Of a DNA stretch of 46,089 bases, positions 16,047-24,248 are shown piece after piece. Under the pieces are notes generated by a model. That model ran no database searches. It was not told the DNA's origin and was given only the letters and a program-made list of their open reading frames with translations. Each line of letters begins with the position of its first letter. The stretch's first letter is position 1. Source of the stretch: an uncultured archaeon (lineage in GTDB: Archaea > Micrarchaeota > Micrarchaeia > Anstonellales > Anstonellaceae). A program made the position numbers and the translations under genes. The stretch is from positions 1-46,089 of the forward strand of contig CABMCD010000015.1 of the NCBI GenBank assembly GCA_902384555.1, in the 5' to 3' direction.

Positions 16047-16829
16047 ATGCATAAACCCGCGCTTCTGACGCTTTTGCTGCTGCTCGCCCTCTCGCTCTCC
16101 GTCCATGCCCTCAATCAGGACGCGCCCAACATCACCTACAATTCCACCGGCAACTGCGTGGCCTGGACCTCGTGGGCGCCGGAGCACATCAACGACGTCC
16201 GGCTCAACGAGATGGGCTATGTGCGCAAGTGCCAGAACGTCACCTACGTCTCCTACTGCATCTCCACGCCCGTTTTCGTCAATTTCAGCTATGCCCGCCA
16301 TTTCGTGTCCCTCAACTGCTCCACCAACGACTTCTGCCAGGGCTGGACGCGCTTCTACCCCGAGAGCGAAAAAAACATCACCTCGCGCACGCCCGACAAC
16401 CTGACGCGCACCTGCCTCAACACCACCTACGTGTCCTGGTGCATCCGCGCCTATTCCAACGTCGACTACCGCACCGGCCGGCGCTATTCTGAAATCGAAT
16501 GCGGCCCGTGGGTGGAGGCCTGCTCCTATGTGCCCGGCACCACTTCGGCGCGCACCGAGCGCAGCGGAGGATTTTGCCGCTCCTGCAATACCACCAACTA
16601 CCGCTACACCTGCAATTACGGCGGCAAGATGGTCTATGGCGCCCTCAACTCGCAATCGCTGTGCGCCGAATGGTCGGACTGTCCGGCCGCGGCCCCCTAC
16701 GCGCCGCCCTCCTCGCCCTCCTATCTGGTGGGGCTGGACAGCTCCAACGTCCTGGTCGCCGTCCTGCTGGGCGTGGGCCTCACCGCCCTGCTGGTGGTGG
16801 TGATGGTGTTCAGCCACCGCTCCGATTAA
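16047..16829 (+). CDS. Secreted Cys-rich glycoprotein with internal duplication, C-terminal membrane anchor
   Basis: A 260-residue surface protein. It has an N-terminal signal peptide (HKPALLTLLLLLALSLSVHA), a Cys-rich ectodomain with many N-glycosylation sequons (NIT, NST, NVT, NFS, NLT, NTT), and a C-terminal membrane helix (VLVAVLLGVGLTALLVVVMVF) with a short tail SHRSD. The ectodomain holds two tandem copies of a roughly 60-residue unit, C-x2-WT ... C-x-NxTYVSxC ... C, plus a degenerate third near CGPWVEAC. Disulfide-bonded repeats are likely. ATG 16047 is supported by GAGGAG upstream and a TATA-like TTTAAAA near 16017-16022. A 13 bp gap leads to the next lipoprotein gene. The family is not recognised. 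Confidence 0.75.
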   Translation: MHKPALLTLLLLLALSLSVHALNQDAPNITYNSTGNCVAWTSWAPEHINDVRLNEMGYVRKCQNVTYVSYCISTPVFVNFSYARHFVSLNCSTNDFCQGWTRFYPESEKNITSRTPDNLTRTCLNTTYVSWCIRAYSNVDYRTGRRYSEIECGPWVEACSYVPGTTSARTERSGGFCRSCNTTNYRYTCNYGGKMVYGALNSQSLCAEWSDCPAAAPYAPPSSPSYLVGLDSSNVLVAVLLGVGLTALLVVVMVFSHRSD

Positions 16830-16842
16830 CGAGGTTTTTCGC

Positions 16843-17430
16843 ATGCGCTCCTACGTCCTGCTCTCACTCCTGCTCGCCGGACTTCTGCTGCTGGGCTGTT
16901 TCGGCCCCTCCGTTCCGCCCGCTCCGGATTACCGCGCCCCGGCCGCGCCCGCGGCCCCCGTTTCATCCGCTCCAAGCAAGCTCAACAAGACGGCCCAGAA
17001 CGCCACGCCGTCCGTGAACGGCACCCTGCCTGCCAACGCCACTTCCGGCAAACCGGGCTCCGCTCCGGCCAAGCCCGGCTCCAACGCCACCTCCTCCAAG
17101 CCCGCCGGGACCAATGCCCCGGCCGGCAACGGCAGCGCATCCAACGCTACGGGCATCCAGAATGCCTCCAACGCGTCCGCTCCGTCTGCGCCGGCGGTGG
17201 TCTGCAACGGCGCCATCACCTCCGACGCGCTGGACTGCATCGCGCAGGCCGCCATCTCCTCCAAGAACGTGGTGCTCTGCGCCCAGCTCTACTCGCCGCA
17301 GGACCGCGCCCAGTGCTTCACGCGCTGGTGCCACTCCTCGGCGCGCAACTTCAATTCCTGCAACAAGCTGGCGAGCAGCGACGACCGCCTCAGCTGCATC
17401 CAGAAGTGCAGCCCCAACTTCAACAGCTAA
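16843..17430 (+). CDS. Lipoprotein with sequon-rich linker and Cys-rich C-terminal domain
   Basis: A 195-residue exported protein. Signal MRSYVLLSLLLAGLLLLGC puts a lipid-anchor cysteine at residue 19. Residues 20-125 are Pro/Ala/Ser-rich with at least eight Asn-x-Ser/Thr sequons, a typical extended glycosylated stalk. The last 70 residues form a compact domain with eight cysteines (VVCNGAITSDALDC, CFTRWC, CNKL, CIQKC), probably helical and disulfide-linked. GAGGT at 16831 supports the start. It is likely co-transcribed with the glycoprotein upstream. No enzyme motif is seen; a surface display or adhesion role is inferred. Confidence 0.7.
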   Translation: MRSYVLLSLLLAGLLLLGCFGPSVPPAPDYRAPAAPAAPVSSAPSKLNKTAQNATPSVNGTLPANATSGKPGSAPAKPGSNATSSKPAGTNAPAGNGSASNATGIQNASNASAPSAPAVVCNGAITSDALDCIAQAAISSKNVVLCAQLYSPQDRAQCFTRWCHSSARNFNSCNKLASSDDRLSCIQKCSPNFNS

Positions 17431-17471
17431 AGCGGGAAGGGTTTCATTCCCCCCCCTGCGTCCACGAGGTT

Positions 17472-18503
17472 ATGCCTTTGCGTTTATCGGCCTTGGACCA
17501 TCTGCGGGGCTTGGGCATCCTGCTGGTTTTCCTCTTCTCCTTCTGGTACTGGCTTTACCCCGGGGGCGCGGTGCCGGCTCTCATCGAGCACAACGTGCCG
17601 GGTCAGGTCCACGCCGGCGACTTTGTCTTCGCCCTCTTCATCTTCTGCAGCGGCGTGTCGCTGTGGTTTTTCTGCGCCCGCGCCCGGCAGACGCGCGTGC
17701 CCCTCGATTCGGCGCTGGGCCGTTATTTGCGCCTGCTGGGCCTCGCCCTGCTCATCAGCGCCACCCGCCTCTTCGTGCCCTTCCCCGACGAGGTCCTCAT
17801 TATCGCCCTCTCCGCCCTCATTGCCCTGCTCGTCGTGTGGCTTGGCCGCCCCCTTCTCAGCGGCCTCTGGGCGCTGGCGGTGGTGGCGGTTTTCAGCGGC
17901 CTCAAATTCGGCGCGCCGGCCTTCTGGTCGTCGCTCACCGCCCCCTATTTGGGCGGATTCACGGCCGTGTTCTACTACTCGCTTCTCACCCTCGCCGCCG
18001 CCATCATCTCCGCGCGCGCCTTCCCCCGCGCGCGCCTCGAACCCGGCTCCATCCCTTCCCTGTGGAACAGCTGGGGCTGGGCCCTCGCCGGCCTCGCACT
18101 CACCCTTCCGCTGGGCCTGCCTGACAAAGTCGGGCTTTCCTTCTCCTTCCTCGCGCTGAGCCTGGCCATTTTCATCCCCCTGCTCGTCCTCGCCATCCGC
18201 ATTTTCGACGCCGGGGGGCTGCGCCTGCCGCTCGCGGGGCGCATCGGCGCCTCCTCCCTCGCGGGCTGGGCGGTATTCTACGCCGTGTCGGCGCTGGTCT
18301 GGTACCGCGATTGGGGCAACCGGCTCGACCCCTCTCTCTACGTGCTCTTCTGCGCCGCGCTCTACGTTCTGCTGGCGCTGGCCCTTCATCTGCTTGATTT
18401 CGCTCGCGAACGCCTGAAAAACGGGTTTTTCGCCGCCCGGGTCCGCCTGCCGGATGCCTCTCCCCCGGTTCGTGCCTCTCGTCGGGCGGATGCAAGTGTT
18501 TAA
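17472..18503 (+). CDS. Multi-pass membrane protein, DUF1624/HGSNAT-like acyltransferase
   Basis: A 343-residue protein with about nine to ten membrane helices. The opening RLSALDHLRGLGILLVFLF matches the R-x3-LD-x2-RG signature seen at the start of heparan-alpha-glucosaminide N-acetyltransferase-like (DUF1624) and related membrane acyltransferases. Helices follow to residue about 325, then a basic cytoplasmic tail. It may acylate a sugar of the cell envelope, fitting its place after two glycoprotein-type surface genes. A short spacing (GAGGT 1-2 nt before ATG 17472) makes the start less certain. The TAA overlaps the TATA element of the next tRNA. Confidence 0.6.
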   Translation: MPLRLSALDHLRGLGILLVFLFSFWYWLYPGGAVPALIEHNVPGQVHAGDFVFALFIFCSGVSLWFFCARARQTRVPLDSALGRYLRLLGLALLISATRLFVPFPDEVLIIALSALIALLVVWLGRPLLSGLWALAVVAVFSGLKFGAPAFWSSLTAPYLGGFTAVFYYSLLTLAAAIISARAFPRARLEPGSIPSLWNSWGWALAGLALTLPLGLPDKVGLSFSFLALSLAIFIPLLVLAIRIFDAGGLRLPLAGRIGASSLAGWAVFYAVSALVWYRDWGNRLDPSLYVLFCAALYVLLALALHLLDFARERLKNGFFAARVRLPDASPPVRASRRADASV

Positions 18504-18508
18504 ATAAA
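18499..18508 (+). promoter_or_regulatory. TATA element of tRNA-Ile
   Basis: TTTAAATAAA, with more AT-rich sequence to 18512, lies about 40 nt before the mature tRNA-Ile. It overlaps the stop codon of the preceding membrane protein gene (TAA 18501-18503). Transcription would begin near 18530. Confidence 0.55.
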
Positions 18509-18543
18509 TAAACGCCCAAAAAGGCGTGTTCATTCCCGAATAT

Positions 18544-18618
18544 GGGCCCATAGCTTAGCCTGGTTGGAGCGTTCGACTGATAATCGAAAGGTCCTGAGTT
18601 CAAATCTCAGTGGGCCCA
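18544..18618 (+). tRNA. tRNA-Ile (anticodon GAT)
   Basis: The acceptor stem GGGCCCA/TGGGCCC is perfect, with discriminator A at 18618. The D arm is AGCTTAGCCTGGTTGGAGC. The anticodon arm TTCGA-CTGATAA-TCGAA puts GAT at positions 34-36. The T arm CTGAG-TTCAAAT-CTCAG is perfect. No intron, no encoded CCA. A run of eight T follows at 18624-18631. Confidence 0.96.
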
Positions 18619-18623
18619 ACCCA

Positions 18624-18631
18624 TTTTTTTT
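18624..18631 (+). terminator. T-run terminator of tRNA-Ile
   Basis: Eight consecutive T residues start 5 nt after the tRNA 3' end, without a hairpin. This is the usual archaeal termination signal. Confidence 0.6.
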
Positions 18632-18769
18632 GCAAAACTTTCCCGCAGAGTCCCGTTTTTTCGCAATCTTCGGCCCTTTTTTGCGCCGCGCGAAGCATCG
18701 TGTTAAAAATGATTGCGCCCGTTGCACCCTTCATCTTCTGTTCGTTGAGCAGGGGCGGAGGGAGTTGCG

Positions 18770-18853
18770 ATGGCCATGAAGAAAAAAATGACAAAGCGCA
18801 AGACGACCAAGAAGAAGACGGTCCACAAGAAGAAAGCCAAGAAGAGAAAGTAA
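18770..18853 (+). CDS. 27-residue Lys-rich mini-protein
   Basis: The ORF starts at ATG 18770 after GCGGAGGGAGTTGCG, a strong ribosome site, and ends at TAA 18851-18853. Of its 27 residues 14 are Lys and 2 are Arg (it opens MAMKKKMTKRK). A TATA-like TTAAAAATG near 18703-18711 is upstream, and T-runs follow the stop (TAATTTTTTCCTTTTT), so it has the layout of an independent gene. It resembles the tails of histone H1 or small ribosome-bound basic peptides; nucleic acid binding is likely but inferred. An ATG at 18776 is an alternative start. Confidence 0.6.
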   Translation: MAMKKKMTKRKTTKKKTVHKKKAKKRK

Positions 18854-18900
18854 TTTTTTCCTTTTTACCATCTATTTTTCGTCATTTCATCCCGGCCGTC

Positions 18901-19845
18901 TCATTCTCCCAGCATGCCGGCCGCCAGAATGGGGAACGCAATCGAGGCGTCCGCCTCGACGTGAACGATTTTCGCCTTCGCCGAAACCTTGCCCCAGGAC
19001 ACGGCCTCATTCACCCGCGCCCCCGAAAGCGAGCCGTCGTAGGGCGTGCCGGTCGAGACATAGACGGCGTAATCGAATCCTTCGCGCAGCAAATTCTCGC
19101 CAATCGCGTGGTGCTTGGCCACGCCGCCGCCCAGAATGATGCCGCCGGTCTTGTTCGCATCCAGCACCAGCTGGCCCAGCGGCTTCAAGTCTCCAGACAC
19201 GTCGATGCCGAAAGCCGGGCGCTTCTGCTTGAAGAAATACAGCTGAAGGCCAAAGGCCCCGTCCGTCGGGGCGGGGCAGAATACGGGGATGTTGTTTTTC
19301 GCCGCCCAGTAGACAAACGAATGTTCGTCCTTCAGCTCAAGCCCCAAATCGCGGATAATTTCGTTGGGGGCGAGCATCCTTCCCAGCTTCTGCTGCTTCT
19401 CGTATTCCTTCTCGAAAAAGGGCATCAGCACTTTCTCCAGCTTCTCATACGCCGCCGTGGGGATGATGATGTTGCCCACGCGGTTGCGGCCCTGCTCGCG
19501 CAGCTGCCAGTCATCCGCGTCAAAGCTGCCCTGCTCGAAATCGACCTGCGTTTTCATCACGTCCTCCTCGACCGAGCCGATGGCCGTGATGATGGCCGAC
19601 ACTTTCCTGCGCTTCACCAGTTCGGCTATCACTTCGCGCAGGCCGGAGGACACGAGGTTGGTGGTGAAGGTGAGGATGATGGCGGCCTTCTCCTTCTGCA
19701 TCTCATGGATGATTTCGGCCGCCTGGCCCAGCTGGCCCGCCTGCAGGCCGGCGTCCTTCATCTGGGCCGCCAGCTCGCGCACGCTGGTGGAGGCGGAGAG
19801 CGAAAAGCCCCGGATGGCCGGGGCGGAACCCGATTTCTTCGTCAT
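18901..19845 (-). CDS. dys: Deoxyhypusine synthase
   Basis: A 314-residue enzyme that moves the aminobutyl group of spermidine to a lysine of aIF5A, the first step of (deoxy)hypusine formation. The active-site lysine is Lys244 in GGGVAKHH. The NAD and spermidine sites show in TFTTNLVSSGLREV, PVFCPAPTDGAFG and GSLSGARVNEAVSWGK. Length is typical of archaeal forms. The ATG at 19845 is about 27 nt from a TTTTTATTC element, consistent with a leaderless message. Its presence means the organism modifies aIF5A. The polyamine source is not in this window. Confidence 0.95.
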   Translation of the reverse strand: MTKKSGSAPAIRGFSLSASTSVRELAAQMKDAGLQAGQLGQAAEIIHEMQKEKAAIILTFTTNLVSSGLREVIAELVKRRKVSAIITAIGSVEEDVMKTQVDFEQGSFDADDWQLREQGRNRVGNIIIPTAAYEKLEKVLMPFFEKEYEKQQKLGRMLAPNEIIRDLGLELKDEHSFVYWAAKNNIPVFCPAPTDGAFGLQLYFFKQKRPAFGIDVSGDLKPLGQLVLDANKTGGIILGGGVAKHHAIGENLLREGFDYAVYVSTGTPYDGSLSGARVNEAVSWGKVSAKAKIVHVEADASIAFPILAAGMLGE

Positions 19846-19887
19846 AACCGAATTGGAACCGGCTGCGAATAAAAAGGAGCCTTTTTT

Positions 19888-20847
19888 CTACGCAGCCGGC
19901 GCGCTGCCCGGCCCCAAATCAATGGTCGGGAGGGGCGCGTGCACCGGCGGCCGGTCGGCTTTGGGCAAACTCACGCAAATCGGGCCCTTCACATTCGCAA
20001 TCGAGTGGCGGCGCGTGCGCAGTTCCAAATAGAGCTTCTGCAGCGACTCGAACTCCTTCTGCTCGTCGTCATTCAGGCCGTCCGCCTGGCTCTTGGCCAG
20101 CTTGGTCTGGATTTTGCGCCCGATGTCGGCGAGGTGCTTCTCGTTTTCCTCCCATTCGGCCATGCGGTCCTTGGGCACCCACAGCGCGGCGCTGTTGCTG
20201 CCGGCGCCTCCGCCGATGGTTTTGGGGATTTCCTCGGTCCAGGCCAGGCAGTTCAGGTCATCCGCTTTTTTTTTATCGCGGGAAAGAAGCCCTTCCGATA
20301 CGAACGCCGAAACGCCCAGCCGCCCCAGCAGCGTCACCATCTCCTGCTGCTGTTCGGCCGTGAGGGCGGCCAGCGTCACGTCCTGCGCGGCGCTGGACTC
20401 CACCACCGTGCGCAGGTTCTCCGCCTGCGTGCGGGGCAGCATGTTGAGCAAAATGGTGAGGCGGGCGATTTCCTCGCGCCGCTCGTAATTGGACTTGGTG
20501 ATGTCGGCGCGCTTGCGCAGCAGCTCGTACACGGCGCCGCTGCGGCTTTTGAGCGCCGCGTCCAGCTCCTCGCGCGAGTGCTGGTTGATTTCGGCGTTGA
20601 TGGAGATGAGGTCGGCGCGCTTGGGCACCACCATCACCAAATCCACCTGGCGGATGCGCTCCTCCAGCGGCTTGAGCTTGGCCTCGACCTCGCCCAGCTG
20701 CGTCTTGAGCGCGCCGATGGCGGGGTCGTCCTTGCCGGCCGAATGCCGCGCCATGTAGTCGTGGCGGAAAATCGTCTCGTGGCGCTTGCGGTAAAGCACG
20801 GTGTAATCCACGATGTCGTTGGAAGTAATCGTAATCGGTCCGTCCAC
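19888..20847 (-). CDS. Hypothetical coiled-coil protein
   Basis: A 319-residue soluble protein, strongly helical and charged, with two long coiled-coil stretches (about 40-150 and 235-290) around a less helical middle with a Gly-rich GGGAGSNSAALWVP segment. The C-terminus is Pro-rich. No enzyme motif is recognised. The GTG at 20847 is used. A TTTTATATC element about 21 nt upstream suggests a leaderless start, while a GGAGGT lies only 2 nt before it, too close for a normal ribosome site, so the start is uncertain. It is divergent from the VOC gene. Confidence 0.6.
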   Translation of the reverse strand: MDGPITITSNDIVDYTVLYRKRHETIFRHDYMARHSAGKDDPAIGALKTQLGEVEAKLKPLEERIRQVDLVMVVPKRADLISINAEINQHSREELDAALKSRSGAVYELLRKRADITKSNYERREEIARLTILLNMLPRTQAENLRTVVESSAAQDVTLAALTAEQQQEMVTLLGRLGVSAFVSEGLLSRDKKKADDLNCLAWTEEIPKTIGGGAGSNSAALWVPKDRMAEWEENEKHLADIGRKIQTKLAKSQADGLNDDEQKEFESLQKLYLELRTRRHSIANVKGPICVSLPKADRPPVHAPLPTIDLGPGSAPAA

Positions 20848-20955
20848 GGACCTCCATCACATGTAAGATATAAAAAACCACACAAAACCGGGGGGCGGAA
20901 AAGGGGCCTGCGCAAGCCTATAAATCTCCCAAAGCCATGCGGGGGTGGTGATTTT

Positions 20956-21330
20956 ATGCCAACCATCGAGCATTTCGACATCCCGGCCACCGACGTGGTG
21001 AGGGCCAAGGCCTTCTATGAGGGCCTGTTCGGCTGGTCCATAACCAAGACTCCGATACCCGGCGTCGAGTATTGGGTCATCCAGACGGCCGATTTGCAGG
21101 GCCGGCGCGGCCTGCGCGGCGGCATGATGCGCCGGCAGGGCGAGGAGCAGAGTCCGCTCAACTACGTGGCGGTGGAGGACATCGAGGCCAGCGTGCGCAA
21201 GTGCGCCGAGCTGGGCGGGAAGGTGCGGCACCGCAGCGAGCAGGCCGGGGTCGGGAAGTTCGCCATCGTGGAGGACACGGAGGGCAACCGCATCGGGCTG
21301 TGGCAGCGCGCCCCCTCCGCCAAGCCCTGA
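20956..21330 (+). CDS. VOC (glyoxalase/bleomycin-resistance) family protein
   Basis: A 124-residue protein made of two beta-alpha-beta3 units. It opens IEHFDIPATDVVRAKAFYEGLFGW, the hallmark of the vicinal-oxygen-chelate fold. The second unit holds NYVAVEDIEASVRKCAELGGKV and ends VEDTEGNRIGLWQ, where the terminal Glu is a usual metal ligand position. It resembles small single-domain members of unknown substrate. GGTGGTGATT precedes ATG 20956, and CTATAAAT near 20918-20925 is a good TATA box. It could be a lyase, isomerase or binding protein; none can be chosen. Confidence 0.85.
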   Translation: MPTIEHFDIPATDVVRAKAFYEGLFGWSITKTPIPGVEYWVIQTADLQGRRGLRGGMMRRQGEEQSPLNYVAVEDIEASVRKCAELGGKVRHRSEQAGVGKFAIVEDTEGNRIGLWQRAPSAKP

Positions 21331-21549
21331 TTGGCACACTCCCAACTGCAAGCCCTGGCGGTTCTCCGTCCAAGCCGCGTGGAGGGGCTTTTCCGCACCC
21401 TCTTTTCTTTTTCTCCCCCCAACCCGCTGGCCATTGCCGTTGGCCGCCCGCGTGTTTTTTCCATCCATTTTCCGGCGCAGCGCCATGGGCTTCTTTTTTA
21501 ATCCTTCCCGTCGTTGCAAGCCCAATTCGTTAGCGGGGGGTCTTGCGTT

Positions 21550-24198
21550 ATGAAGAACGTCATGTGGTTTGAGGAAATCCGCAAGGAAAACCTGGCCGAA
21601 GTGGGCGGCAAGGGGGCCAATCTGGGCGAAATGACGTACGCCAAATTCCCCATTCCGCCGGGCTTCGTGGTCACTTCCGGCGCCTATTTCGATTTCGTCA
21701 AAGCCAACAAAATCGACGCCTTCATCCAGGAGATGACCGACGAGCTGGATGTCAGCAACAACGACAAGCTCATGCGCGCCTCGGAAATGATCAAGGGCCG
21801 CATCATGGGCGGCCGCATCTCCGACTCCATCCGAAACGACATCATCAATTCCTACCGCCAACTCTGCCAAAAGCGGGGCCGGCAGGTCTATGTGGCCGTG
21901 CGCTCCTCCGCCACGGCCGAGGATTTGCCCGAAGCCTCCTTTGCCGGCCAGCAGTCCACCTTCCTCAACGTGCAGGGCGAAGCGGAAGTCGTGCAGAACG
22001 TGAAGGAGTGCTGGGCCTCGCTCTTCGAGCCGCGCTCCATCTTCTACCGCGTCAACAACCACTTCGACCACCTCAAGGTCGGCCTCGCGGCCGTGGTGCA
22101 GGAGATGGTGCAGTCCGAAACCGCCGGCGTGATGTTCACCGTCGACCCCGTGACGCAGGACTTGGGCATCGTCTCGATTGAGGCGGCCTATGGCTTGGGC
22201 GAAGTCGTGGTGTCCGGCATGGTCACCCCCGACCGCTATCTCGTGCGCAAGGGCTCCTGGCGCCTCGAGACCAAGGAAATGGCGCGCCAGACGTGGATGA
22301 TTACCAAGGAGGGCGACCACAACGAGAAGAAAACCATTCCGTCCGAGCGGCAGGCCCTGCCCAAGCTCAGCGAGGAGCAAATCATCGAGCTGGCCAAAAT
22401 CGGCTGCCGCATCGAGGCGCACTACGGCAAGCCGCAGGACACCGAATGGGCCCTGCAGGAGGGCACCCTCTACATCGTGCAGGCCCGGCCCGTGACCACG
22501 CTCAAGGGCGAGTCGCTTCAAACCGTGAAGTCCGGCCGCTATGCCCAGCTCATCCAAAGCGAGTTCAAGGACGTGCAGGCCGCCGATTCCAACCCCATGG
22601 ATTCGGTGGCGGCCATGGAAGCCTCGGCCGAATCGGCCTATGTGATGGACAAGAGCCGGGACAATTATGCAAAACCAAGCCCGGCCCCCAATCCGAGCCA
22701 AGCTCCGGCCTCTTACCCGTCCGCTTCGTCCAAACCCGTTTCTGTTTCTTCTTCGGCATCCGCAAACAGCGCTCAAACAGGTGGTTCCTCTATGTCGACT
22801 CCCTCCGGCTCCGGCCAAGTTTTGCTCACCGGCCTCGCGGCCTCGCCCGGCGTCGGCAAGGGCAAGGTGCGCATCCTCGCCTCTCCGCGCGAGATGGACC
22901 AGATGCTGCCCGGGGAAATCCTCGTCACCGAGATGACCACGCCCGACTTCGTGCCGGCCATGAAGAAGGCGGCCGCCATTCTCACCAACACGGGAGGCAT
23001 GACCTGTCATGCGGCCATCGTTTCGCGCGAGCTGGGCGTGCCCTGCATCGTCGGCACGCGGGAAGCCACCACCAAGCTGCAGCCCGGGCAGTTCCTCACC
23101 GTCGATGCGGTGCGCGGCAAGGTGTATGACGGGGACGTCGAGATTGTGGGCGCCAAGCCCGCAGCCGGCGCTCCGTCGTCTGCCGGCGGCGCGGCCGCGG
23201 GCGGCAAATACGACCCCACCGCCTTCGCGGGCGAGGCCTATGTGCCCACCGGCACCAAGATTTACGTCAATCTGGCCGACGTGGATTCGGCCGAGAAGGT
23301 GTCGAAACTGCCCTGCGACGGCGTGGGGCTGCTGCGCGCCGAGTTCATGATTGCCGGCATCGGCGAGCACCCCAAGAAAATCATCCGCGAGGGCCGCCAA
23401 GCCGAGTACATCAACAAGCTGGCCGACGGCCTGCGCACCTTTGCCTCGGCCTTCTACCCTCGCCCTGTCGTCTACCGCGCCACCGACTTCAAGACCAACG
23501 AATACCGCAACCTCAAAGGCGGCGAGGAGTTCGAGCCCAAAGAGGAGAACCCCATGATGGGCTTCCGCGGCTGCGCGCGCTACATCACCGAGCCCGACGT
23601 GTTCGCCATGGAGCTGTCGGCCATCAAGAAGGTGCGCGACGAGTACGGCATGAAGAATTTGTGGCTGATGATTCCCTTCGTGCGCCGCATCGGCGAGCTG
23701 CGCGCCGTCAAAGACCTCTTGAAAGCCAACGGCATCCACCGCACGCGCGACTTCAAGCTCTGGATTATGTGTGAAGTCCCCTCTACGGTGGTGCTCATCG
23801 ACCAGTTCTGCGAAGAGGGCATCGACGGCGTGTCGATTGGCTCCAACGACCTCACGCAATTGACGCTGGGAATCGACCGCGACAACGGCACGCTGGCCGA
23901 AGGGTTCGACGAGCGCAACGATGCCGTGCTCAACTCCATTGAGAAGGTGGTGCGCTCCTGCAACGCGCACGGCGTCACGGTCTCGCTCTGCGGGCAGGCG
24001 CCCTCCGTTTACCCCGAATTCGCCGAAAAGCTGGTGGATTTCGGCGTCACCTCGATGTCGGTCAATCCGGACGTGGTGGAGCGCACCCGGCGCATCGTGG
24101 CCTCGGCCGAGAGCAAGGTCATGCTCAAGCGCCTGATGCACCTCGAGGAGAAGCTGGCGGCCGCGCAGCCGAGCAAGACGGACGGCGGCAACGACTAG
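21550..24198 (+). CDS. ppsA: Phosphoenolpyruvate synthase with extra low-complexity linkers
   Basis: An 882-residue enzyme interconverting pyruvate + ATP and PEP + AMP + Pi. An ATP-grasp domain (about 1-345; opens GGKGANLGEM, with VRSSATAEDLPEASFAGQ) is followed by a Ser/Pro/Ala linker (about 370-421), a swivelling phosphohistidine domain (422-535) with catalytic His487 in GGMTCHAAIVSREL, a short Ala/Gly linker, and the PEP-binding barrel with Cys814 in SLCGQAPS. The usual length is about 760-820; the excess is in the linkers. It lies alone after a 219 bp spacer in which I see no gene. In this context it links 3-phosphoglycerate from RuBisCO to pyruvate. Confidence 0.95.
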   Translation: MKNVMWFEEIRKENLAEVGGKGANLGEMTYAKFPIPPGFVVTSGAYFDFVKANKIDAFIQEMTDELDVSNNDKLMRASEMIKGRIMGGRISDSIRNDIINSYRQLCQKRGRQVYVAVRSSATAEDLPEASFAGQQSTFLNVQGEAEVVQNVKECWASLFEPRSIFYRVNNHFDHLKVGLAAVVQEMVQSETAGVMFTVDPVTQDLGIVSIEAAYGLGEVVVSGMVTPDRYLVRKGSWRLETKEMARQTWMITKEGDHNEKKTIPSERQALPKLSEEQIIELAKIGCRIEAHYGKPQDTEWALQEGTLYIVQARPVTTLKGESLQTVKSGRYAQLIQSEFKDVQAADSNPMDSVAAMEASAESAYVMDKSRDNYAKPSPAPNPSQAPASYPSASSKPVSVSSSASANSAQTGGSSMSTPSGSGQVLLTGLAASPGVGKGKVRILASPREMDQMLPGEILVTEMTTPDFVPAMKKAAAILTNTGGMTCHAAIVSRELGVPCIVGTREATTKLQPGQFLTVDAVRGKVYDGDVEIVGAKPAAGAPSSAGGAAAGGKYDPTAFAGEAYVPTGTKIYVNLADVDSAEKVSKLPCDGVGLLRAEFMIAGIGEHPKKIIREGRQAEYINKLADGLRTFASAFYPRPVVYRATDFKTNEYRNLKGGEEFEPKEENPMMGFRGCARYITEPDVFAMELSAIKKVRDEYGMKNLWLMIPFVRRIGELRAVKDLLKANGIHRTRDFKLWIMCEVPSTVVLIDQFCEEGIDGVSIGSNDLTQLTLGIDRDNGTLAEGFDERNDAVLNSIEKVVRSCNAHGVTVSLCGQAPSVYPEFAEKLVDFGVTSMSVNPDVVERTRRIVASAESKVMLKRLMHLEEKLAAAQPSKTDGGND

Positions 24199-24248
24199 CG
24201 CTTGTTTTTATTCTTCTTTCCCCCATTTCCCCTGCCGGTGTTTTTCCC

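Noticed and set aside
15960..16844. Upstream extension of the minus-strand hypothetical gene at 15462-15959
   Set aside because: The extension runs opposite the secreted glycoprotein, which has a signal peptide, sequons and a membrane anchor; the extension has the composition of an antisense shadow.
22648..23220. PEP synthase as two genes or an intein-split gene
   Set aside because: The frame is continuous, catalytic domains are complete and in order, and the extra sequence is plain Ser/Pro/Ala linker without splicing motifs.
20857..24141. Open frame of about 1,090 codons antisense to the PEP synthase gene
   Set aside because: It lies exactly opposite a confident gene, is rich in His, Gly, Arg and Gln as expected from reverse reading of GC-rich codons, and shows no family motif. 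Similar antisense frames over atpI, atpE-C, atpA-D, uvrA and the antiporter are rejected for the same reason.
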